A DNA stretch of 64,000 nucleotides from Gnetum montanum (GCA_015680685.1 MNCI01000808.1:210333-274332); one strand, 5' to 3'. Positions 33,656 through 46,423 are shown, numbered from the stretch's first letter. Numbers and translations: made by a program. The notes: generated by a model from the letters alone, not told the origin.

Positions 33656-34850
33656 TCTTGGCATTAGAAGGAGGGCCTTTGCCTAAATTTTGTAACCAAG
33701 TCTATTCTTTTTATTACCATTTCAAGATTTTCCTTGGTTTTTTACAGCCAAAACATTTGAAGAATCAACACAAGTATTCCCCCCATGCTATTACCTTATC
33801 TTTTTCACTTTCTCTCTTCTGTTGCTCACCTTCTTCCTTAGCAACTTTCTCCAATAGTCTTTGAATTTGATGGAACCTAAGTTGGATAGTCTCCATTGGG
33901 CATAAGTCCCAAGGGTTCTACTCATTTCATGCATAAGCCCATCCACGAGATGGCGTAGTTGATCCCTTTATGAATAATAATGGCTAGGACAATGGTGTAA
34001 CAGTGCATAATATCGGCCCATGGCAGCATCCAAGGTTTCATGTCCTCCTTGTTTCCAGCCTTGGATTTGCTTTCGCAAGTTAGACACTTGGGAGTATGTT
34101 TGATACTTATTGTTGAATAATGCTAACATAGTACTCCACCTACAAATAGATTTCAGTTCTAAGGATAGGTACTAGCTTTCTACTTCTTTAAATAGTGTCT
34201 ACAAAGATTTTTTCTTTCATTCTCTATGTTTTTTAAGGCACACACATCATGGATTGATTGTAAATGATTCTGAGGATCAGAGTTGTATCCCCCATCAAAT
34301 CATGGGATATTGTTCATATCTAATCTCTTGATCCTACTATCTTTCTAGTGCCTTGTTGGAATTCTAACAGCCTTAGTTATGTCTAACATACTTTGAGTAG
34401 TGAGTAGAGGTTCATTGTGATCGTCTCTTCCATGGCGTCTATGATACCTACGTTGTTCCCTACTCTCCCTTCTTCTATGTCATGAATCTATAAAGTGCCC
34501 TGATCCCCTTTCCTGGCTGTTTCGTCTATGACTTCCACTTTTCCTACCTTCATCCCCATGGTCTTTTCCTTTATGACTATGTCTGAATACTGAAGGAGAG
34601 GGTGAAGGAGATGATGAAGATGATGAAGAAGAAGAATCATCACCATAACAGTGTCTGCTACCTTCTCTTCTACAGTCTCGGCCCCGATCACGATTGTGAT
34701 CAAAATCTCCACCTTTATCATGAGCTTGAGGGACTAGCGAATTAACGTCATGCATATTACGCCACTGACTGTTTCCTATTTCAGACCTAGGTGATGAGGC
34801 CCTTTTGTATGAAGAAGAAGAAATACTTGTCTATTTAGTGTGCAATGTAC
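33656..34850 (-). pseudogene. gag remnant of an LTR element with tRNA-Asp-type PBS
   Basis: ORF 34480-34755 encodes an Arg/Asp/His-rich start and a nine-serine run followed by SPSPSPSVFRHSHKGKDHG. Further down the reverse strand (other frames, with stops) are NNIPWFDGGYNSDPQNHLQS, IHDVCALKN, MGRYYALLHHCPSHYYS and GLMHEMSRTLGTYAQWRLSN. This is a gag N-terminal half downstream of a 5' LTR and PBS on the same strand. No pol follows; copia sequence begins beyond about 32.8 kb. Confidence 0.65.
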
Positions 34851-34941
34851 TCTTGTTTATTATTTCCTCAATCAACCCTAAGGGTTCATTCCAATGATGT
34901 GAATGATTTCCTATGTTCTAGTTAGCACACAAACAACTAAG

Positions 34942-34960
34942 TCCCCAGCAACAGCACCAA
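34942..34960 (-). other. primer-binding site, tRNA-Asp type
   Basis: On the minus strand TTGGTGCTGTTGCTGGGGA immediately follows the LTR. The widely used plant Ty3/gypsy site is TGGCGCCGTTGCCGGGGA; the three differences are all C to T at CpG positions, as expected from decay of methylated DNA. Confidence 0.75.
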
Positions 34961-35906
34961 TGATGAGCGGTGAGTTACCCCTACGCTTAACCATACGAAT
35001 ACAAGTGTTTCATGCATGATCTGGTTGAATTCTAAGGACTAAGTGCCTATGTGCCTTTGTGGAACAAGGACGGGTTGGTTGATTATTTTCTTCCCAAACG
35101 TACTTGTATGTCATGATTGTATGGTTAAGTAAGCTTGAGGAATATGATTTTTATAGCTGTTATGTTTTTATGTCCTACTACTAATAAGGGAGGCGAGAGA
35201 GAGAGATAACTAAGTGACTAATTTAACTTAACTTCTGATTAACTAGGCTTTAAACTAATCTTAACACTAGTATCTATTCTCGCTTACCATGCACATCCTG
35301 AACTAGTGCAACACTACTGGGATTACCAAACGCTAATCATTACTGGGTTGCCAAGTGTTACATGCATGCTCGAAGTTATTGTATTGTGTGTGCTAATAAT
35401 AGAAATGTAAAGTGCATAAAATAAAATAAAATAAATGCAGAAGAAAATAAAATAAAAGAAATTAGTAAGAAAACAAATCTCAAGTGCTGCAAGGATGAAT
35501 CCAAGAGCTTGTCTCTATTGTTGTACAGAAGGTGTGCTTAGGTACAAAATGCTCAAATAAAGATCTGTCCACACTTAGACCTCCTGTTGTGGGCACTTGG
35601 AAAATACTCTAACATAACTCCTAAAATACTTCTCTAAGATTTCCCTTGAAAGACTTCCTTCCAAGACTTCTTTTCTGACTTCCCCCTATTGTGTGCTTGG
35701 GCACTGTATTTATAGGCTTGGGAGCAACTACTCTAATAATTACAAAAAATGCCACTCTAATTTTAGAGAAACTGCCCCTCTAATTTTAGAGAGAAACTAC
35801 CACTCTAATTTTAGAGAGACTACCCCTCTAATAATAACCATTCTAACAATTAGAGTAATTGCTCTAATAATAACCACTCTAATTATTAGAGTACCTGCCC
35901 TCATCA
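34961..35906 (-). repeat. 5' LTR, TGATGAG...CTCATCA family (diverged copy)
   Basis: 946 bp starting TGATGAGCGGTGAG and ending CTCATCA on the plus strand. The PBS at its low-coordinate side and a reversed TATA box (plus TGTATTTATAGG near 35706) show minus orientation. It shares the terminal 40 bp and the CACTGGGATTACCAA-type repeats with the other LTRs, but its U3 is different and holds a local array of CTCTAATTTTAGAG-like units (35755-35895). Confidence 0.8.
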
Positions 35907-37870
35907 GATATAAAACTTTAACAAAATACCTTATAAAGTTTGTGTAGAAAATGAACAACAAAAATAATCATAATAGCAATAACAATAATAATGTAATCCT
36001 AATATTTAACCAATAATATTAGAGCTAATCTATTGAAATACATTTGAGAGAATTAAGGAATTAATCACATGCATAAATTAAATAACTAAACCTATGTAAT
36101 TTTTATGTTGTAAAATGCATCTAATAATATTAAAGAATTAATCCCATGCATTGAATTAAATAAATAAAACTTTACAAATTTTTAGGTTCTGATGATAACT
36201 TAGCATTGCCCACTAGAATTAAACCCATGACTTGAAGCTTTCAAATCAAGAATCTTTAAAAAATTAACAATATAATATAATATACTAACATCCTAACTTC
36301 CTATAATATACAAACCTCTACATGAGTCCATAACCCATGATTGAAAAAAAATCCAAGTAATTATATGCAAACAAACAAATAATAATGCTAAACAACTTCC
36401 AAAACTAGATTTCCTATACTCTGATGTGGACATCAAACTGGGCAATGTAACATCTCTCTATCGATGGGATCTTTGCCACGAGTTTTTGAATGTTTGAAAA
36501 TATTTTGGGATTATTTTGATGACTTTAGGATGTTCTGAGGGCTATGGGAACTTCTTTGGAGGTGTTTATAGGTTCTAGGCCTCAAAACAAGTATCTTTAT
36601 ATTTTGACCTTGCAGACGAGACATTCCAACTACAAGTGAGACAATCCATCTATGTTGTAGATGTACCTAATAAGATGTCCCACATGATTTGAAGATGTCT
36701 ACACTGATATCCCCTACACTCAAGATAGACATCTCCTATTTTTCATAGACACCTCACAAAACTTTTAATGAACGTTAAATTAAATGATAAATTAGAGGAA
36801 AGATGAAGAGACGGAGGGGAAAAAGATATAAATAGACTTCTTGGGCCTTCAATTTGATCAAGAGAGTCAAAAGAAAGTTTAGATAGAGAAAGAGAGAGTG
36901 TAGGAAGTTGAGAGAAGAGTAGAATGAGAGATGGAGTCTTGGTAAAACATCATGATGATCATCCTTGTATGTTTGATTGCTTTGATTGAGTGTATGAGAG
37001 TTGGATTGAATTCATTATCTATCCTTGGGAATTATGCTTCCTCTCATATGTAAATTCTCAATTTTCTTTTCTTGTTCAAATTTGTTATTTTGTGACTTTG
37101 TGAGAGTTATGAATCCATGAGAGCTCCTCATCATACTCACATCCAAAAGACACTCATTTCTCCTATCCTAAGTAATTATAGCTTTCAAAGGTATTTTTTT
37201 CATGATAGTAATTATATTCTCTAGAAGAATAACATATAGTTTAAAAATAGTTTCCCCCCTGCTATCCTAACCATCCTATCTATCATGCACCAACATACCC
37301 CCTAGGCCTACTCTCGAGTTTTGAATGGTATCACACATAATAGGATACGTACAAAATGAAACAATTTCAATACCTACTATTCCCCTATCCCACCCCTACC
37401 TTCCAACTCTCACAATCCCTCCTCCCTTCCTCCTTTCTCTCTCCCATCTCTTATAGAATTCCAAAGATGATAAGCTTGCTCTTGACTTATGAATGATGTT
37501 ACACCTATAAATAGAAACCCTCCAAATGAAATATCTAAGACTACTTATATTGTAATTTTTATACTAACTACCTACTACCCACTTCTCCTATTTCAACAAT
37601 TCAAGAACCAAACAATCTAAGAAATACTATAATTTGTATACCTGTCCACCCTCTCCCATAACTAACTTAGCTAGTAGAGTCCCTAATAACCAACAACTAA
37701 AAACTATCCACTACTCTCCCCTTCCTAATGAATGAACTATCCTAACAAAATAATAAAAATTTAAAAAATAAAATAAAGTAACAAAAATAAAATAAAGTAA
37801 TAAAGGAAAAGTAACATAAAATTAAATATTCAAAAAAATAAGAATACAAAAAACACATAAAAGAGTAACT
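35907..37870. other. AT-rich stretch with a possible orphan LTR start
   Basis: TGTAACATCTCTCTATCG (36445) followed by GATATAAATAGAC (36825) looks like an LTR start and TATA box, and TGGTATCACACATAAT near 37328 is vaguely PBS-like. No coding domain follows, so this is only a candidate. Confidence 0.25.
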
Positions 37871-37873
37871 AAC

Positions 37874-38054
37874 AATAATATATGTAAACAATGAGGTGTT
37901 AGCCTAGTAGTACAAGTCTTGGCCTAGTAACCCCGGGTTACAAGTTTGATTCTACTAGGTAACATTGAGTTATAAAATTATATAAAAATATTGGAATATA
38001 TATATATGTTTCAATTATTTTGGATTCCTAACACCCCTAATAATAATATATGTA
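37874..38054 (+). mobile_element. tRNA-derived SINE with target-site duplication
   Basis: The 13-bp direct repeat AATAATATATGTA occurs at 37874-37886 and 38042-38054 and brackets a 155-bp body. The body has a pol III A box (TAGCCTAGTAG, 37900-37910) and a B-box-like AGTTTGATTCT (37943-37953) 33 bp further on, the layout of a tRNA head. GGTGTTAG near the start and CTAACACC near the end are also inverted repeats, so a MITE is the alternative. I favour a SINE because of the paired boxes and the 13-bp target duplication. Confidence 0.65.
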
Positions 38055-38554
38055 TATCCACCTAGAATTTGTATATTCACTATCCTATAGCCCCTACTAT
38101 TGATTTTTGCAAATGTAAGATATAAAAGAAATAAAAAATAATGTAACAACCTAACATATGCTATAATTTTAATATAAAATACTTATTTCTTTCATCCCTC
38201 TCCTCTCCACACATCCCCTCCCCACCTATTTCCCCACAACTAACCTAAGAACTATTGTAATAACTCTAACCAATGCCCCCAATATTTAAAGGGCATTTTT
38301 CCTTCTCTTATAAATAAGTAGTCTACAAGTGAATGTAAATAAACTTAATTGATGATCTGAAGTACACGAAATAACTATTGTAACTTCCATTTTAAATGTA
38401 CCAATGTGTAAAGAGAGGATTCTTTTAAATATTTGAATCTCATTTATATGAACAATTACATGCAGAGGAAGTGCGTCAAAGAAAAAACAAGTGTAATGAT
38501 TTAGGCATTTCAACTTGAAAGGATAGAAAATTAATTTTTTAGACTATCATCTAT
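38055..38554. other. unassigned AT-rich stretch
   Basis: No domain or repeat edge is seen. A 75-codon open frame on the minus strand (38286-38513) lacks support. Confidence 0.3.
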
Positions 38555-39160
38555 GCTATTTTATTGTATGGATGTGTCATTTGGGGACCTAGACTTAGTA
38601 CTAAACTTTGGAAAGATATTTAAAAAGTGCAAAAAAATTTTCTTCTCGATGAGTTAAATGTGTAGATGCAAACACCTTAATGTTATTATATGAATATGAT
38701 TTATTACCTTTCGAAGTAGAAGCCTTATGTCAATTCATTACATACACTCATAGGTTGCATATCTCAAGGAACGACAAATTCTCTAAGGCAATTCTTGAGG
38801 ATTTGAAAAATCATGATTGGTATTTTTAGGGGATGCAATGGTTAGGAAAATGAAATCTCTTGGGTGGATGTGGAGGATAATATTAAGCATATTTGCCAAC
38901 TAGTCAAGAAAAAGGTTTAAACACAAATGTGGACTAATGTGAAAGGCAAGAGGAAATTTTATTTACACCACATTATATATAATAAATAAGGTGTAGAAGC
39001 TCACTATCTCTTAGCTACTATTCCATTCCAGTATCACAATGGTATTAGTAAGCTTCACTTAAGTTTCATCTTCTTAGAATTAAAAGTAGAATATGGATTC
39101 AACCCCTCTAGGAAGAGTACATTTGTAGGTTGTGCATATTAAGAGTCCTTTAAAATGAAT
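38555..39160 (+). pseudogene. LINE ORF2 C-terminal fragment
   Basis: The translation has the post-RT segment of plant LINEs: ILYGCVIWGPRLSTKLWKDI, KVQKNFLLDEL, YEYDLLPFEVEALCQFI, then degraded sequence. Frames shift and stops are frequent. No RT precedes it, so it is an isolated piece. It parallels 43290-43930 in the LINE below. Confidence 0.6.
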
Positions 39161-40199
39161 TCCATGTATTTTTTTCTTATGCTTTAACTACCTATTTGAG
39201 ACAACATTATAATGTTATAGCAAAAAACCTATATGATTTGTTTGTAATGCTCCCAATGATGCTTGATCAATTTGTAGAGTTTATCTTTATTTCTCATGAA
39301 AATGTCATATCTATCCAATACATCCTAAGGGTCTTCAAATGTAATAAAGCTTTATTTCATTTTATAAATATCTAGCATAGTCTTGAATCTACATGTAAAA
39401 AAAAACTATTTTAGGATATGAACTCACCTAGTAACTATTCTTTATACAAAAAGGATAATCACCCATAGCCTCAATGCTCATCCTATAAAGCAAGGTCCTA
39501 GAGGGTTTATGGATGATCAAAAGCCTAATCTCTTTGAGTAACTACATCCAAGCTTGAACACAAGTCTTTGACTTAAGAAACAAGCATCTTAACATCACTC
39601 CAAATGACAACTCCTCTACTAACTATTCTTTATATGACCTATAAATGCATACTTAAACAACACTATTTTCTCCTGCAAAACTTCTTCCACAGCCTTGAAT
39701 TTATAACCAATGTGCATCTCATATCCAAAACTGAACCTCTTTGAAAATCCTAAGCTTGCCATTAGTGAATAAAAAAACTAATGAAAAGAGAAAACTCCTA
39801 GGAAATTTTTAAATCCTCTTCCTTTGAAATGCCGAAACACTAAAAGCCTATTTTACATTATACCCTATGAATATACAAGGGTGTTAAATAAAATTATATC
39901 TAAATATCTTCCTACAAACTCTATATTTTTAAAACACATTAAAACTTAATTTCTATGGTTTGATGCAATTCCCTTATATTGCAAACAAGCACTTCTTAAA
40001 AATTTGATTCAAGTATGTCATTGATTTTTGTGAAAAGTTATTTTCATAATTTCTTGAATTTTGAAAAATATGAGTTAAGATTTCTATCAATCCATTTTTT
40101 CTTCTTAAAATTCAAATCTTTGATTTAATGATATACAACTGTCTCTATCATTCATCAGTGATTTTTTATTTATGTTTTCGATACACCATTGTGATACGA
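39161..40199. other. unassigned stretch
   Basis: No recognised coding sequence or repeat boundary. Confidence 0.3.
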
Positions 40200-40745
40200 T
40201 TCATGTATATTTTACATTTATTTTTTAAGATTTTATTTTAATATTTTAGGAGTTTTTGATTTTATAATAAATTTAGATTTTTCATATGATGATACATAAG
40301 AAAATTAGGGTTTCTATTCAATAATTTATAATTTCAAGAAATTTTAAGATGTAAATCACGCATGTTTGTTATTTTGTTTGGGAATTTATTTTTGATCACA
40401 AATGTTTTACAGTTTTTATAAATTATTTTTGAGATTTCAAGAGTATTTGATTTTATGTTCAATTGGGATTTTTTGTTTAATGATACCCAAAAAATTAGGG
40501 TTTTGTTACTCAATAATTTGTAATCCATTTATTTTTATTTTCTTAAGATGAGGATCTTTAACTTAATGATCTTCCATTGCCTGCATATTGTAACATCACC
40601 CTATGAAATTTGGAATTCTCTCATATATCAGGGATTTTTTATTATTAATAAATGTAGATTTTATAGGTCTGATTTAGGTATGTTTTGCACTTTTTCTAAA
40701 AATTAGTTTTTGGATTTTAGAGGTATTTGATTGAATGATAAATTT
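40200..40745. repeat. three degenerate AT-rich repeats
   Basis: Blocks near 40204, 40385 and 40678 share a TGTTTTACA-like lead, an AAATTATTTTTGAGATTT-like core and GTATTTGATTTTATG. Spacing is about 200-280 bp. They directly precede the LINE and could be its 5' untranslated repeats. Confidence 0.45.
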
Positions 40746-40784
40746 CCTTGATGTAAATTTCCTTCCTCCTCTCATTTCACTTTT

Positions 40785-42262
40785 ATTGGGCATCAAGGTA
40801 ACTCTTGCATTGATCTTTTCTTGTCTACTCATGATAATATAGATGTAGTGAAAAACCTTCAAGTGGAGGAAAAACTTCCAAAATCTTCTCATCATTACCT
40901 AAAATTTACTATTCTTTCTTCCATTCTTCATATTCAATATAAGAAATGTAGAACTCATTGTCTCACAAAAGATCTTTATTGGGAGTTTTCAACAACAGTC
41001 ATTAATATATTGGTCAACAATGACAATGTGGTAAATTTGACTAATGTTATTTTGTCTATAACTGCTCAGGTACAAACTAAGAAGAAGCCTCCTTGCAAGA
41101 ACCCTTGATTTTATGTGGACTATTTGACATTTTGTAAAGATGTTATAACTTTACATTTTGATGTTTCAATGTTGAAGAATTCTAGAAAGCTTATTTGTTT
41201 TAGAAAAACTAAGTTCATTAAAGAAGATTAAGAAGCAATGATTCATGAGATCCACTCAAATCCAAAGAGAATTTGAAATTTATTCTAAGAAAAATAGCAA
41301 CATGGTTGGGATTTTTCATTATCTACTATTCAAACTTTCTTCATTGACCTTTTTAATCCAGAGGTTTCCCCTACTATGCAACATAACTCTAGTGTTCTTG
41401 AGTTATCCCTTGATGATGTTTCTATAGAAATTAAAAGATTATCTTCTCAAAAATATGCTAATGTTAATGAATTATATGCATATCTTCTTAAATGGGGTGG
41501 TCCATTGGTGTGGAAAGTAACCTACAATCTTCTTGATAAAGGTCTTTAGCATGGTTTGAATTACTCTTGGTGTTCTAGTTAAGAGGCCTTGCTTTTTAGA
41601 AAAGGAGATAGGGCATATCTTAATAATTATTGATTCATTATAATCAATTTAGTTTTCACTAAGCTTTTGGGCACTATTTTGGAGAATAAAATTAGTTCAT
41701 AACCAAAAATGCAAGGTCTTCGTGCTTAACCACAAGTAGGCTTTAGGAGGAATCATTCTACTATAGACCATCTAATAACTTTACATTATTACATAGAGAA
41801 AGAAAAAAGGCCCAACCATATAACTTTCAATTATTTTGTTAATTTCTCCAAGGCTTATGATTCTATTACTTGAGATATACTTAGGAAGAGATTGGATAGA
41901 AATTAACAATCCACAAGATCTCTTCTTTTACTGCTAAAAGAATTTATAAGATAGTTAACTTTCTAATTGAAGATAACCTTACTAGAGAAGGAAGAATTAT
42001 CAATAGCTCATTTGGAGTTAAGAAAGGCTATCCTTTGTCCCCAACCCTTTTTGGCATATTTAGATATGAATTGAAGGAATGAATGAAAAATGTCTCTAAT
42101 CATGATATATCAGTTAATGGGCTACTTTTAAACATGCTTCTCATTGCAGATGATGTGGACTTAATTGCAAAATTAGCTATATGATTAAATTATATGCTTC
42201 AAATTCTCCATGACTATTACAACCATTTGAGTATGAAAGAAAATATTGATAATATTAAAATT
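40785..42262 (+). pseudogene. LINE ORF2: endonuclease end and reverse transcriptase
   Basis: Non-LTR retrotransposon protein. It opens with the end of the endonuclease (GNSCIDLFLSTHDN and LPKSSHHYLKF, the S-D-H-H motif read as S-S-H-H; ORF 40821-41108). The RT follows through stops: FRKGDRAYLNNY, GLRA then PQVGFRRNHSTIDH, FNYFVNFSKAYDSIT, GVKKGYPLSPTLFGIFRYEL, and IADD at about 42143-42154 in place of Y-A-D-D. The copy is 5'-truncated and is cut at 42262 by a solo LTR, after which it resumes. Confidence 0.8.
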
Positions 42263-43041
42263 TGATGAGTCATGAATTGTTGGCTGTGATATTACGTACG
42301 CGATATCATAGCCTAGATGCGATATCACGTACGCGATATCCCATCCTGTCTCCTCATCTATAAATAAGAGGTAGGAAAATTGAGTTTTTTAAGTTTTAAG
42401 TTTTAAGTTTTAGTATTAAGGTAGGAACGTTTTGTTAGTTTTTCCTCTCAACCCTTTCTCCTAGACGTACTTGGACACGCACATGACCAGTAATAAAGAT
42501 CGAGATTACTTCATCATTGCAGCATCCACTTAGCTTAATTATTTAATTTTTATTATTATTTATTACTTTCTTAGTTAATATCTCTCTACCCTTATCTCCT
42601 AGTAATGCGGAATGAGTACAACTTAATCACGAGCATTTAAGTGTGACTACTTGGTAACCTAGTAGCGTACCTAGGCCATGCACTTGGTAATCCTAGTGGT
42701 AGTCATGCATGAGGTCCAAGATGTGTATGGATGATTAAGGAACATATACTCATCACACTTTAGCTAGTTAAGATTCTCTCTCATCCTCTCTTCTAACTTA
42801 GTTGATATTATTTCCCATCATACCCAAGAGTAGCATTAGTGTAGGAACACATCATACACCTCACTTTATACTAAACCATATGTGACAAGGCTAATACTAG
42901 TCCAAGTGGGAAGACAGTGAACTACGATCTACAAGTAACTATCTAGATACCACAACTAGTCCATCTATGAAGTTCAAATGGATCGTGTGTGAAGTGCTCG
43001 TATTCATATGGTTGAGTGTAGGGGTACCTCACCACTCATCA
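42263..43041 (+). mobile_element. solo LTR (TGATGAG...CTCATCA family) inside the LINE
   Basis: 779 bp, starting TGATGAGTCATGAATTG and ending CACTCATCA, flanked by a perfect 5-bp target duplication AAATT (42258-42262 and 43042-43046). A TATA box TCTATAAATAAG lies at 42357-42368, so it reads on the plus strand. Four GATATC-type dyads precede the TATA box, and two ACTTGGTAA-type repeats follow in the R/U5 part. The host LINE frame continues on the other side. It is the relic left after recombination between the two LTRs of an inserted element. Confidence 0.92.
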
Positions 43042-44095
43042 AAATTCTAATTTTTTTTACTAGAAATAGAAATTTCAATTTTTTCTTTGGAGAAAAAGGA
43101 ATCAATATATGTGAATCTTATACATATTTAGAAGTTGAATTTTCCAATAATTATAGTTGAAATAGCCTTATTGCTCAAAGGATTTTAAGTTGCATGCAAG
43201 ATTTATTTACTCTAAGAAATAATTGTAGTAGGAAACAAATTTTAGCATAGAAGATTAGAAGAAAAATTTTTCATAGTCTTGTCCAACCTATATTATTATA
43301 TGTATTGCTTGGGAACCTTCTCGTTTCATACATAATTGAAAAAAAGTAGAGCATGTTCAAAAATAATTTTTTGTATGTGAGTTTCAGGTGAAAATGCAAA
43401 CTTCTTATGATATGTTACTTTTAGAAGCAGATTTTCTTCCTCTTGAAGTTAAAACGCTTTGTCAATTTATTCCTTTTACTTAGAAGTTAAGTCACATGGA
43501 GCAAGTTAATTATGCCAAGGAGATAATGAATGTTACATAAGAAAATGAATGCTTGCACCAAGGAAAATTATGGCTTTAGTTATGGAATATTGCATAAAGG
43601 ATTTTCCTTTAAATAAAAGGTTCTTCCAAAATAATATAGAAGAAAAAGACTTGGCTAAAGTTTGGCTAAACACATCAAGGGAAAATCATTTTTATTTACA
43701 TTCCATTAGAGAAGGTTTGTTATCTAGTACTCAATAGTATTTATTCTCAGCTATTCTTATTCATTTAAATAATAAAATTGCTAGAGCAAGAATAAGCTCC
43801 CATCATCTCCTTATTGAGATAGGTCATTGAATAATTACCAAGATAAGAGTGTATTTGCAGACTGTGCAAATAGAGCATAGAAGATGAAGATCATATTTTT
43901 TTATTTTGTCCATCTTTGACTCACATTTGATTCAATTATACTATTAATTGTAATCTACTGATTACTTTCTTTCATATTGACCCTATCTACTTGCTGCATT
44001 ACATCAATTATGTTTTCAACTATCTTCAAAACTATGTTAAGGTATTGTAAATATCCAACAATTCCTTTGTAATTTCTTGGACATAATAAAAATTT
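43042..44095 (+). pseudogene. LINE ORF2 continued: C-terminal domain and 3' end
   Basis: After the solo LTR the translation resumes with GEKGINICESYTYLEVEFSN and continues, with stops, RRKIFHSLVQPILLYV, LLEADFLPLEVKTLCQFIPF, an EKVCYLV block and finally CRLCK and EDEDHIFLFCPSLTH (about 43855-43925), the C-terminal zinc knuckle typical of plant LINEs. ORF 43549-43737 is one frame piece of this. The 3' end near 44095 has AATAAAAA but no clear target duplication. Confidence 0.75.
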
Positions 44096-45819
44096 CTAGT
44101 TTATAGTTTCTAGTTTCCATAAATTTCGATTTTTTTGTTTGATCATTTGTATGAAAATTGGACTCAATGACTTGGAATCAATTATTTATTAGTTTCTTAA
44201 AATTAGAATCTTTTATTTTATGATGTTATTTTTTTGTAGTTTAGATATTTTAGTTGGTGGCAATAGCAGTGAGAACGTCTTACCTAAAATAATTTCATGA
44301 AAATCAGTTTCATTAGGTAACTAATTCTTCTTATAATAAAATATATACTAATTTTCATACCAACACTAATATTTGAACTCACTACATATAGTCAATGCAT
44401 CCTAACTACTACCTCTATTAAAAAATTAAAATCCTAACATGCTAGCCCTATAGAAGAGAGGATTCATGATAAGGGTAGTGACAACATTGAACTAGATTAT
44501 ATATAATTTATATCTAAGATAGTTGAGAGTATATGGCTTCAAATGATTAGTCTAAGTATGTCTTACCTTTGATGTAGATGCTTCCTTGAGGAAAATTAAC
44601 AAGAACAAAGAAAGAGAACTATAGAAAACATAATCTTCTAAGCTCTTCTTCCTCATCCTCCATTTAAAACTTGAGGTCTCAACTAGAAATTGTTTTTAGT
44701 TTATGGCTACTCATTGAAATTTTTTTATCATTTGGATAGATGTTATGTTATTTTTTTTTACTATGGGCTTATTGAATATAGCAATTTCTTGTAGATTGTT
44801 TCATTTTTTGTTCTTTAACATTTTTAGAGTTGTTTATGTATTTGATCTTATCATTTTACTTTCTTAGTATTCTTTTAATGTTTATATGAATTTATTGTAG
44901 CTAGAAGATTATCTTTTAAGTGGTACACTTAAATTAGTAATTCTTTAGTGGAGTATAATTCTTAGGAAAGTGAAGGACATTGTAGGATATAGTTGTTAGT
45001 AGTATAATTGTTAACTTGGTATAGGGGATATTGGTTAGTAAGAGAATAGTAGGTATAAAAGGTAGTATTAAAAGTACTTTTTTACATATAGAATATTATA
45101 GGTATAGGAGGAATTTTGATTCATGAGGATGGATTGATTGAATGGGACAAAAAAAGGGAGGAGGTGTCAAACTCTAAAAATATAAATAATAATTTTAGAA
45201 AATTCAAAGTACATAAAATCATCAAAGAGAGAGTCTAAAGAAAAATCCCAACGGTTTTAGGGGTGCCTTTTCACATTTTCATCCTTACAACTAATTCTAA
45301 GAAACCTTCCCTTAGGGGTAGGAAAAGGATAAGGTTTTATCTTTATTTAGAAGCACCCTCATAGGTTTTCACTTTTTACTAAAGGGTTTTTTTGTAAAGA
45401 GAAAAAGAAGACTCTCTCTAAATAAAACAGAATACATCAATCAAAGATAAAGAAAAAATAGCAACAAAAATTAATAACTTCTCATCTTTGAGCCTATAGA
45501 AAAAAGGAAATTAATCCTATAGAAAAATGTAATTATTTAGCTTTCACTAAGAAATGTTTTGCTTGAAGTTGTAGCTAAAAAGAAATATCTTTTAGAATTT
45601 GATATTTGACACCTAAACAGAGATTGTAGTTAGGCTTTTACTACTAGAAAATAACTATACACTAAAGCTTCCAAATAGAGTAGGGAATAAGTGATCAAAG
45701 GTAATTGCAAATGTAAAGAAATGAAGTAGACAAACTAAGTTGATCACCAAGAATAAATTTATTGATGCATGGTTGAAAATTGTTACAAATTATGAATGTC
45801 TATTTCTAAGCATGCTAAG
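44096..45819. other. unassigned AT-rich stretch
   Basis: No coding domain, LTR edge or regular repeat is seen over 1.7 kb. Confidence 0.35.
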
Positions 45820-46423
45820 TGATGAGTCATGAATTGTTGGCTGTGATATTGCACCCATGATATCACGTATGCGATATCACAGCCTAGACATGATATCACA
45901 TATGCGATATCGTAGCCTATCTCCTCATCTATAAATAAGAGGTAGGAAAATTTGGTAAAGGAGTTTTGGAAGTTGTTTTTAAGTTTTTAGTTTTAGTATT
46001 AAGGTAGGGACTTTTTGTAGGTTTTTCCTCTCAACCCTTTCTCCCAGTGCATGCCCACAGTGTGATGCTTGTAATTGTACGGCATCCTTATTTGAGTGTG
46101 ACGTACTTGGACATGCACATGATCAACAATAAAGATCAAGATTACTTCATCATTGCAGCATCCACTTAGCTTAATTATTTAATTGTTATTATTATTTATT
46201 ACTTTCTTAGTTAATATCTCTCTACCCTTATCTCGTAGTAACGTGGAATGAGTACGACTTAATCACAAACATTTAAGTGTGACTACTTGGTAACCCAGTA
46301 GTGTACCTAGGCCATGTGCTTGGTAATCCTAATGGTAGTCATACAAAAGGTCCAAGATGTGTATGGATGATTAAGGAACAGATGCTCATCGCACTCAAGC
46401 TAGTTTAGATTCTCTTTCATTCT
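45820..46423 (+). repeat. LTR of the TGATGAG family, 3'-truncated
   Basis: Begins TGATGAGTCATGAATTG like the solo LTR and aligns with it through the GATATC dyads (45845-45920), the TATA box (45929-45938) and the R/U5 repeats. Similarity stops at about 46423, where TGTAGTGATCG starts a different sequence. About 200 bp of its 3' end are missing. Confidence 0.85.

Noticed and set aside
37887-38041. Functional tRNA gene
   Set aside because: A and B boxes are present but the cloverleaf stems do not form and the body is flanked by a target duplication; a SINE fits better.
40821-41108. Independent 95-codon gene
   Set aside because: It reads in frame as the endonuclease end and RT lead of the LINE.
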